Translations under genes and position numbers: made by a program
Shown here: positions 55,770 to 64,000 of the stretch, in pieces
Layout: every line of letters starts with the position of its first letter
Position numbering within the stretch: the first letter of the stretch is position 1
Source of the DNA: Plantago major
Taxonomy: Eukaryota; Streptophyta; Magnoliopsida; Lamiales; Plantaginaceae
Length of the DNA: 64,000 nucleotides
Direction: 5' to 3'
NCBI GenBank assembly: GCA_026545765.1
Contig: JAIFAC010000122.1
Location: forward strand, 1-64,000
The notes under the pieces: generated by a model
Database searches by the model: none
Seen by the model: only the letters and a program-made list of their open reading frames with translations
What the model was told of the DNA's origin: nothing

Positions 55770-56814
55770 GATTCCCAAAACATGAGAAAGTATAAGACGA
55801 TGCAGGCAATCAAACGCACAAAATGTGAAAGCCTAATCAACATTTCCCTCGAGTTACATGATAATTTATCAAATCAATTATAATTGATAATCGATCTCAT
55901 GCTAACTTTTACCATATAATTTTCCCCGGTTTATATGAATGAGAGATTTTCGTGAAAATTGAAGACACGGGGTAAGACTTTCATGTGCTATATAATTCCG
56001 TAACTACTTTTGTACGTGTGAATTTGATTATAGAGGTACTCTCGGTCTCGGATGGGGAAATTTTTCTTTTTCTTCTAATTCATTCTTATTTTAGCTTAAA
56101 AGTTAAAAGTAATGTAAATAGACAGACTAAAACAAGAATAAAGATCAAAAGTTAAAGGTGATAATATAATTAAGGTTGACCAGGAGCAAGTGCAAGAAAC
56201 TAAAGAGACTGATCTATACGTCTTTATAGTCTGACCGAATCCGGAAATTAATCATCACAAGTCGGACCTAGTTCGTTTCGTGCTTCTCTAAATTCCAAAT
56301 ATATATTCTTCTAATAATTTTTTTTTTTTTTAGAATAAACTTTCATTTCATATCAAAGTACATCAGAATTCGCAAAATGAATCTCCATGAAGCTATAAGC
56401 TAATAATTTAAAAGTCACGTTCAAACCGTAAGACTTGAAACCACATGATTCGACAACGTGACCTTAAGACTTGAAACCACAGGATTCGACAATTTGTAAA
56501 ACTAGTGTTTGCAAGATGCTAAGATGCATAAACGGGGTTTTCGTCATTCATTGCATATGTTTACTATCAAACTTTTATGAGGCGTTTCTAGCTTTTCTAT
56601 GTGACTCGGAGTTAGGTTAGCTAGATTGTAAAGATAATTCTCTTCAGTTCTCAATAGTCAGATTGTAAGAACTAAAGTAGTTCTCTTCAGTTCTCAATTT
56701 GTTTTGCATTTTTGTGTTGTTCGTAGAATAGTTCAAGAGTATCTTTTATTGTTGGTTCCCATGGTTTCTCCTCCGTGTAACATGCCATCAAAGAGTAACA
56801 ATATTATTAGTATA
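55770..56814. other. Intergenic DNA without a supported gene
   Basis: No coding motif seen. Two near-identical phrases (CCTTAAGACTTGAAACCACA type near 56,430 and 56,462; AGTTCTCTTCAGTTCTCAAT type near 56,638 and 56,680) are short direct repeats. Confidence 0.4.
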
Positions 56815-56850
56815 CTAGTGGGCGCGGTGTCAAGTACACTCCATAACATC
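56815..56850 (-). mobile_element. Helitron-type 3' terminus
   Basis: On the minus strand GTGTACTTGACAC (a short stem with loop) is followed by CGCGCCCACTAG and then T. This fits a Helitron 3' end, with the element extending to higher coordinates. The stem is only four pairs, so support is moderate. Confidence 0.4.
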
Positions 56851-56934
56851 ACGTGAGTATTTATTATAAAAACATTTAATATAATTTCATGGAAAGATAT
56901 GTTATAAACTCACAAAAATCGATGGAAAATATCA

Positions 56935-57115
56935 AGTAAAAAAGAACGTCTCCGGAGAGACGGGAACATATATAGAGACAGACTTATGTTATCAGCAAAA
57001 TCATCCATGTAATTAATCAAAACGTCTATGCAGTTAAAAAATGTATTTTTTTTAATAAACTCGATGGTTTTCTTTACAATATAGGTCCGTCTATATATAT
57101 ATATATATGATCTGA
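56935..57115. mobile_element. Degraded MITE related to that at 8.64 kb
   Basis: GAGAGACGGGAACATATA, CTTATGTTATCAGCAAAATC and ATCCATGTAATTAATCAAAA parallel the left half of the MITE at 8,643-8,887 (TTTATGTTTTTAGTAAAATG, ATCCATGTTATTAATAAAAA). The right side ends in GGTCCGTCTATATATA, like CCCGTCTCTAGATAAA. It lies inside the Helitron-like stretch starting at 56,815. Confidence 0.5.
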
Positions 57116-57501
57116 GGCAAATCTGTCGAAACTTTTTCAATAAAAGATCGAGTTATTTACACTTAATAATGTCCATGCTTTACATTAATTAAATATATTT
57201 TGTAAGAAAACATATTAAAATTGTGTATTAAATCACCAATGTGCACAATACACATACCAATTATAAGTCGAGTTTTATCTAACAATGAAATGAATAAGAA
57301 ATCGAAATTAAGTTTACAACAATTTCCAATAAAGAATTGGAAGAAACTTTTACATCTTATCTAATTACAACATAGAACAAATTCTCTTTTAGCATTTGAC
57401 AAGAAACTCCTTTGGAGTAGGGCAAAACTTAAAATTCATTAAGGGCAAAATGGTCAATTCACTTGGTACCAAAACTTGATAGCATCCTCTCTTATAATAT
57501 A
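57116..57501. other. Non-coding DNA between two Helitron-type ends
   Basis: No gene. The last 75 bases (57,431-57,505) are shared with 60,768-60,867, including TTCACTTGGTACCAAA and CTCTCTTATAATA. Confidence 0.45.
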
Positions 57502-57540
57502 CTAGTAATTTAGCACCGCACTTAGGACGGTGCCAAGTGC
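57502..57540 (-). mobile_element. Helitron 3' terminus with strong hairpin
   Basis: On the minus strand GCACCGTCCTAAGTGCGGTGC folds into a stem of six perfect pairs (GCACCG/CGGTGC), followed by TAAATTACTAG and then T. Hairpin, ten-base spacer, CTAG, then T is the textbook Helitron 3' end. The strand matches the helicase remnant at 61.5-63.5 kb, so that gene could belong to this element, with its 5' end beyond the window. Confidence 0.7.
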
Positions 57541-59651
57541 ATGTAAAGATATTCGGGAACCATGTCATTTCAAATTGGAGCGATTGAGTATGAATATGGC
57601 TCCATATACACGATACTTTAAGCCATATCCATTAGAAGCAGATTGATGTGCCAACGTCTTAACATGTGGTGCCAAATTCTGAGATGACTCAGAGGAAAAA
57701 ATGAAACAAAACTTATGAAATTCAGCGTTCATTCATGGAGATAATCTAAAACAACTGAAACAATATGCAAAAATCGATAAAACCGTATGTTCCTATCTTA
57801 GTTATTATATTTTTCATAAAGAAACTCATGAACAGACCTCGTGGAGGCTGTTAATTATCACTCTACAATTAAATTGCCAGGCATTGCAATTTTCTGGTGG
57901 ATTGGAATAGTGCTATGTAATCAAGTTCTAATTTTCTGCGGCACATAAATTTAACACCGTTCTTTTCGGATGCTTTCATTCAACAATCAATGATGAAGTT
58001 GTTGGATCATCTCCACAATATCAACTCATGATTTTGTCACGGTGGAACTCTAACATTCTTCTGAATGGGCGCTTGTCCATTCACCATCCGTATCAATTCT
58101 ATCACAAAAAGTGGAGTTAACACATCAAAACCTAGACATATAGCCGCTTGTCAAGTGATTTTCTTCACTTCCATCATGTAAGTTTCTTACCTCTACCATA
58201 GCCTTTATCTTCATGGCAACATAGTTTCTAAGAAGGACAAGTTGTCCATCATTCCTGCTTCGTTTAATGGAAAGAGCACATTCAAGGGTATGGTCTTCGG
58301 CAGTTGGGATGACTATTTCCTGCGAACCATACGGAGAGCATGGGAGCGGACCTATGTTAAATTCGGTGATATCCTTGCCCGGTGAGATGAAAATTTGGTG
58401 AGGTAGGTGGAATTAGCATGCTAACTCAACTCGACTCTTCACGAATCCACCATGTGTTTGTCATACAATCTTTAATCCATTCAATGCTTGAATACATCAA
58501 TTGTTCTTCTAAACAAGCTTCCACGTTTTAACATGCAATCGATTCCGTATAGCTGGGGATAAGCCGGAACCAACATTGAGTTATATACATGTTATTGTTA
58601 GCGAAAACCTATCACCTGCTGAAGTGCACTAATAGGCCGTACCCATTACGGGAATAAAAGACTTGATCTAACATCTCATAGTCGATCATCTAGACAATCT
58701 GAAATGAGGAAGCGACTAAATTTTTCTTCTGGATCTTATATGCTTTCTTTGTGCTTTTGTCCATTTCCTTCCATTCATGGATCGCCTAAGATATTTGGAT
58801 TGAATCGAAAGAATTGAAAGAGTAAAAAAGCATAGGTGCGTACCTTTCAATCGGTGGAACTTGTAGTTATCAAGGCGACGGAATGAGAAACTATAAGAGT
58901 AGAAACACGATAATGAAGCAAGTCGATCTCGATAATACTCACAAAAGGTATTACCACATACGGACTCCATTGCATTATCATAAACTATCATTCTATCAAG
59001 GACTACTAATAATAAGAAAAGGATGATTTGGATGCAATTACGAGGCTTCTCTGGAAGCCACCGACTATGTCGATTATATATGTTGGATTCTGATTGTAAC
59101 TTCACTTTTGTTCTCATCGACTGGTTTCTTGAGAACAAAATCCTTTTATTTTATTCAATCATTAGTTTCTATACAATAAAATTCTACTTCTTAGACTAAG
59201 CGCATGAAAGTTAAAGTAGGAAACTTGAAAATTGAAGCTATAACACAACCTGATGCATATGCAAGTTGGCTCACAAAATGTGGTTCCCTAGGCTCTCACC
59301 CGAACAAAAATACATGCTTTCGAGGAAGGGAAAGTAGAGTAAGCGCACCGAGTTGTATTACATATGAGTTATGCGACATCGAATACTGTAGAATATTGAT
59401 TCTGAGTTAAGCGGAAAAATCGGACACATCAACAAAAAGCATACCGAGAGAATACTCACACGGTCATACATAAAATTGTTAGGAAGAAACAAACACAAAT
59501 TAATGCCTCAAGCGTGAACATTGGAAGGATATAAGCGACGAAGCAGCTTGCTACTGTCGGTTTCTTTGCTTGAAGTAAATACGGTGGAGAAGATGCCGCG
59601 AGAAAGAAGATCAAGAGTCTGTTCATAAGACTACAAATATCAGTGACTTTT
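57541..59651. other. Helitron-internal or intergenic DNA, no clear gene
   Basis: A minus-strand open stretch near 58,185-58,370 (LTEFNIGPLPCSPYGSQEIV in part) looks protein-like but I do not recognise it. The 140-codon frame at 58,716-59,138 is basic and without a known motif. The phrase GACTTGATCTAACATCTCAT occurs at 58,652 and again at 59,672. Confidence 0.4.
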
Positions 59652-60065
59652 TGTTAGAAGAGCTGTGGGAAGACTTGATCTAACATCTCATAGTCAGATC
59701 ATCTAGACAAAACATAAATGAGGAGTAGACTAAATTTTTTTTCACTGATCATCTCATACTCACACCGGTCATAAGCAAATTCTAGGTGGTTTCCTCATCT
59801 GCCAGTAGAAGATTGATAGGAAGTTAGGGATCATACTTCGGAGAATAACATATTAGGTTGCTCTTATCTTTATGTGGAATTATTCTTGTTACGTCGTGTG
59901 GTTGTAACCTAAGTATCAATAAGATTGTTGGTTGATCTCCGTGGACGTAGGCATTGCCGAACCACGTTAAATCTTGTGTCTCTGGCCTTCTGATTTTAAT
60001 TCATTGTTTGTTCGATTATCGTTTTATGTCATTGTTGCATTATTCCTCATTGTTTGAACTTAACA
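59652..60065 (+). repeat. LTR-like sequence (solo LTR or fragment)
   Basis: Starts TGTTAGAAGAGCTGTGG and ends TTGAACTTAACA. It contains CGTGGACGTAGGCATTGCCG and AACCACGTTAAATCTTGTG near 59,940-59,980, the end motif of plant Copia LTRs. No target duplication was found, and part of it (59,672-59,740) is repeated at 58,652-58,728, so a full solo LTR is not proven. Confidence 0.55.
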
Positions 60066-60863
60066 CTCACCGTGCACACATCCCCATGAATGAATACGAA
60101 ACAACAAAGAGGTTTAAGCAGTGCTAATTGGATTGCTTACCCATGGCCCTCTTGTTTTCCGGCAGCATTATTTGTTGCGTAGCCTTCCCGTTTTCAGTGT
60201 GTTGGTGCATAAGCCGCTCCACGCCTGAAATTCTTCTCTTTCGCAGTTCCTTTATGAGAATTAAATTAAACAATTTGATAATGGTTATCCTTGTGTGGGA
60301 ATCAAATAAATTTGGAAAAACATTTGAGGCTATAATCGATCATGTATTCATTCAAATCCAAGAGAATGAATAACTGGTTCAGGAATTAAACAAACAGTTG
60401 GTGGCCATTAGTGTCCCTAAAGATTGAGTATGACAGTTTTGCACGTGAGAAGTCAGGTGCAATTCAATGATGATAAAAATTCAGAGAGACGGGATAAAAG
60501 GAGAAACATATATAGTAGAATACATACCAGTGCCAATTGGGTGTTCAGCAGAGAAGGCTAAAGAGATCCAAGTAGATGGCATAAAAAGAAGCACACTGAG
60601 AGTCTCACGTTGAGCGTTGGTACATCCGTTCCAAATATGAAAGTCAGGACGTTGGAAATGTTTTGTTTTAATTAAGTGCTGGAAGCCTGTAAGTTAGAAG
60701 GGGAAACTTTAATTAATCACACTATTCATTTTATTTGGAATGGCAATTAAAATTAAGGTAAAACACTTCAATGCAACTTTTTTATTTTAAGGGCAACTTT
60801 GTACATTCACTTGGTACCAAATCTTGAAATCATACTCTCTTATAATAGAACTTATAATATATA
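60066..60863. other. Non-coding stretch
   Basis: The 81-codon frame at 60,128-60,373 has no recognisable motif. The end of the stretch repeats 57,431-57,505, as noted there. Confidence 0.4.
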
Positions 60864-60900
60864 CTAGTGATTAAGCGCTCAGTATGATGCAAGTCCATTA
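60864..60900 (-). mobile_element. Helitron-type 3' terminus, degraded hairpin
   Basis: On the minus strand GCGCTTAATCACTAG is followed by T, and the flanking DNA matches that at the end near 57,502. The hairpin upstream is weak, so this could be a decayed copy of the same terminus. Confidence 0.4.
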
Positions 60901-61513
60901 ACCGCATTTGATGATGAGTTTTTACCACGAGATTTAATGTTTAGTTTTTAATTTTGTTGGTTATGTTTGTTAAATTGTGGTGGTTTGTTTGGGCATAGTG
61001 AAGTTTTGTGTTGATTTTTTTTTTTTTTTAGTAGACCTATGGACTAAATAGATGGATCAAGGGCGATCATCTTTGTTCCTTAAGGCATATATTTGTTTGA
61101 TATGAGTGAAAACAAATTACGATGTATAATAATATGTCAGCGTAATTACACATTTTGAATAAAGTGCATCGGGCCATCAACTCTCCACCTAATTTTGTTT
61201 ATGAAACTCCGAGTCCTAGTATTGTTGTTGTCTCTCGATTATATATGGAGTGCTCACCATTGCCAACTTGTTTGCATGATACTTAGCAATCATGGTAAAC
61301 TTTCGCATTCCACGGAAGTTGTTGGAAGTCAATATTTTGAATCAATTCTCCGACTACTTGTTAATGGTAAAGTTTAATAAATTTGAATATGAGAACAAAC
61401 ATGCTTCAAATTTTTTTCTGCAAGAACCTTGTGAACCCACTATATATGCAGTGCTGATCATGAATTCTCTCCCTTGAAATTAATGCGGATCTGGTAAATT
61501 CTCTCCAAATTTT
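60901..61513. other. Region downstream of the helicase remnant
   Basis: No gene supported. The phrases CAACTTGTTTGCATGA and GAATCAATTCTCCGAC near 61,260-61,350 gave no recognisable product on either strand. Confidence 0.4.
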
Positions 61514-63541
61514 TTATGTATTGTTACCTCTCAAAGACAATCTTGTAAGATCTCCTTGTAAACAACATTCACAGTATGACATGGCATTGTGCATTCTCAT
61601 TGGCGATTTTATGTAGACCTTGATGGGCGATATCTTCACCCTTGAAAGCCATGACATAGAATTGACCATGTCTGAAAACGACATCTGGCGGATATATTCC
61701 GACTCTATCAGTGTTTGACCACAGGACTTGTTTATTGTCATCATGAAGCAAAGCCTCCTTTGGAATTGGTTTCTTTTGAAGGAATCGGACACTTGATTTT
61801 TATGCGAAGTTTGAAGTGGAATCCTCAGAATGACAACATGTGCTCCTTTATTCTCACCAGAAGCAATCTGCACTCCTATTATGTTCTTGCCAAGTTGCCG
61901 AATAATCAATCTTGTTCCGTTGCAGAGTCCTTCTGAAGGGTTTATGTTTATGACAATATTATTGGGCAATTGACTTTAAGCGTAAGATATGAGGTGGCGA
62001 TCCGATTACATCTGTGTTATTCAAGAAGTCTTGAATGCGGCATTGCGGTGTTAGTCGTTGGTTTGGTGATCTTGAAATACTCTACTACTTGCCAGGAAAT
62101 CTCTCAATGAGTGCCTCATTTATCTAAATGGGCCTTAATCATTTTTGGGTGCAAGAATAGCCATCCATTATTGAGAATGGGTCCATGAAATATCTGTCGA
62201 AACTGGGGGAATACACTTGTAATTAATTCATCCAGCGGTTCTTCATGATCCTGATTTGATATGCACATGTGGTTTGGTAGGCAGATTTTATCCCCTGAAA
62301 CCAACTCTTGGGTTCCATTCCCAACCCACAGTAAGAAGTCCATGAAGATAGAGTCGTCACGGGCTCCCATATTCTCAACCAGTTGAATCTTCTTGACCCG
62401 TTGCCAGAGGTCCGACCTAATAAAGCAAGCATCTATATGATCTTTTCTTGTACCCCGAACAACTATTGGTATAAATGCGCTAAAGTCTCCACCGAATACA
62501 ATGGTCTTTCCTCCAAATAGAATATCTTTTTCTGTTAGGTCACGCAATAGTAAATCTAGAGTCTCAATCGCCCGACAATGTGCCATAGATGCTTCATCCC
62601 ATATTATCAATTTAGAAGCTAGAATGAGCCGGGCATGCACGCTTTGCTTGCTTATTGAACACGTCATTGAGTCGTCAATTTATGTGAAAGCTTGAACCTT
62701 GAGTGAAAGGATCCATACCGGTAATAATGATCTTGCCACCCCACTGATGATGTTGCAAAACAATATCTCCCTTTGATCGTACTGAAGCTAGTAGTGCACG
62801 GTACAAATAAGTCTTACCTGTCTCACCCGGGCCGTCAATAAAGAACAATCCTCCATTTTCCGTGTTCAAGCTCGTCGTGATCCTGTCAAATGTTTCTTGC
62901 TGTCTATCATTCAATTGATTGGTTGATTGGATGTCATTGTGTGAGACTTGTATTATCCTTTCATGCTCGTATTCCCTGGCAAACACTTCCTCTCTTGGTG
63001 CCCCCACTTTGAATGATACCAAGTTGAATTAAATCGATGTTCGTCCATTACATTGCATGTAAAGATCAATACTCTGCAGAGCTTTTAGAAAAGCCTCATC
63101 CTCTGTTTGATTTTGATCCGTAAGATAGTCATCAGAAAGTTCCCTGCAAAAATCATTCCACAAACCTTGTGGATCAGATGGTGAATTATAAATAAGGATA
63201 GTTGCAAAGAGTCTCCTGAATGTATATGGCATTTGATAGGCTGCTGCTTCTTCCATGGAGCTTCTAATATATGTGTCCGATTGAAGTAATCCTCTCTCTA
63301 GTGCTACTTCACGGAAACTTCCGTATAACACCCCATTTACAGTTTTTAGAGAATCAAAGGAGGTTGGTGCCCTTACATTCTTCAACAACACAGGTAGATA
63401 GTAGCGGTCCCCATCAGCCGGGCTCACGTTCACCATTCTTCCGTGTTTTGTTTGACGGTTCGTGGTGGTTTCTTGTCTATAATGGCCTTGTCTGATGCAC
63501 AGAGCATATGCATGAACATTAAATGAGCTTAATGTGAACAT
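61514..63541 (-). pseudogene. Helitron RepHel, PIF1-like helicase domain, broken
   Basis: Four successive minus-strand pieces. First, 63,541-63,029: GRMVNVSPADGDRYYLPVLL, then TSFDSLKTVNGVLYGSF, RRLFATILIY and LSDDYL, the linker before the helicase in plant Helitrons. Second, 63,022-62,675: LNDRQQETFDRITTSLNT and GGLFFIDGPGETGKTYLYRA, the Walker A motif with E where G is usual. Third, 62,667-62,116: ASKLIIWDEASMAH (Walker B), KTIVFGGDFSAFIPIV, FIRSDLW and LVENM. Fourth, 61,969-61,514: PSEGLCNGTRLIIRQLG, FKRNQFQRRLCFMMTINKSC and, in the next frame, VGIYPPDVVFRHGQFYV. Known role: rolling-circle transposition helicase. Frames shift at about 61,750, 62,000 and 62,670; the Rep nuclease domain is not seen. 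Inactive copy. Confidence 0.88.
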
Positions 63542-63544
63542 GAA

Positions 63545-64000
63545 GTAAACGGGGTGAATGAAATTGCTTACTAATCATGGTTCCCCTTGTCATTTTGCTG
63601 GGGAATTGTGCACGATGAAAGAAAGTAGGGTTCACATTCGAAAATTCGATTCCCTCATCACTTGACAAAAGGACCACGGTTCTTTCAGTGAGCTTCCACT
63701 GATAGTTGCTAGTTGCAAGTGGGTTCTTGTAAATCTGATTTGCAGGAGCGGTTGCATTTGACACACTATATGTTTCTCAACTTCTAGAGAATCTACAAAA
63801 CTATCTATGTGATTGCCAAAGATGATGACATCCACAGTGTCCCCCTGGCATATGGAGTGATGCTTGGGGTTAATTACAAACATGGTGTATACTAATTTGA
63901 TTGAATAATACATGAATACATACCGCTTCATCGACAAACAACAACGGAATATCACTCCCTTCTTTCCGACTATGGGTTTGATTTGGCCCGAGCGTTGACT
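63545..64000 (-). pseudogene. RPA70-like OB-fold fragment
   Basis: The minus-strand frames 63,955-63,632 and 63,764-63,519 together show GDTVDVIIFGNHIDSFVDSL, EVEK, then SNATAPANQIYKNPLATSNY and QWKLTERTVVLLSSDEGIEF, with one shift near 63,767. This is the pattern of the first DNA-binding OB fold (DBD-A) of the large replication protein A subunit. RPA70-like genes are common cargo of plant Helitrons. Upstream, about 63,922-63,998 looks like another exon (GSDIPLLFVDEA) before a GTATGT donor. It continues past the window edge and is damaged. The fragment directly precedes the helicase on the same strand. Confidence 0.7.

Noticed and set aside
58716..59138. 140-codon minus-strand frame as a gene
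   Set aside because: No recognisable domain and no paralogue in the window; it lies in repeat-rich Helitron territory.

Overview
The window is nuclear DNA of a flowering plant, most likely a eudicot. It is AT-rich, with split genes, and carries plant-specific families: VQ-motif protein, phytosulfokine precursor, PP2-A10-like protein, plant EngB-type GTPase, and plant Copia, Gypsy, CACTA, MULE, LINE, SINE and Helitron elements. The species cannot be named from the sequence. No bacterial operon, CRISPR array, rRNA gene or certain tRNA gene was seen.

Positions 1-14,140 and 27,700-38,000 hold an old local duplication. Four copies of one small, unrecognised plant gene lie on the minus strand at 2.7, 6.8, 13.7 and 29.7 kb. 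Only the last has an unbroken reading frame. Two copies sit in duplicated blocks (about 9.6-14.9 plus 21.6-21.7 kb, and 27.7-30.95 kb). A third block starting near 31.1 kb has no visible gene. Unfilled copies of the block serve as empty sites that date the later insertions: a LINE at 11.08-13.12 kb (15-bp target duplication), a Copia element at 14.95-21.61 kb (5-bp duplication) and a CACTA element at 31.65-33.14 kb (3-bp duplication). The Copia element itself contains a CACTA piece and a reversed Gypsy gag/LTR fragment.

Positions 21,717-27,700 are a Helitron-rich patch with an F-box-like gene fragment, RNase H remnants and local duplications. Positions 31,647-37,696 hold two CACTA elements, one built around a long CCA-type repeat, the other with a broken tnpA-like gene, and a MULE-type MITE with a perfect 9-bp duplication.

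Positions 41,400-50,000 are the gene island: an intact VQ-motif gene, the 3' half of an EngB-type GTPase gene, two exons of a RAD6-type ubiquitin-conjugating enzyme, a PP2-A10-like pseudogene, and a phytosulfokine gene whose hormone-encoding exon is perfect. A Copia remnant separates the GTPase and E2 fragments and probably removed the rest of both.

Positions 51,800-64,000 are again repeats: a LINE remnant, a second Copia element of the same lineage, a SINE, three Helitron-type 3' ends, an LTR copy, and a broken Helitron helicase next to an RPA70-like fragment at the right edge.

Many otherwise conserved frames are broken by single-base indels, so assembly error must be weighed against true pseudogenes for each broken gene. 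I found no convincing new multi-gene system. The best leads are the duplicated small-gene array, the phytosulfokine locus, the joined RPA-like and helicase pieces, and several very clean insertion footprints.
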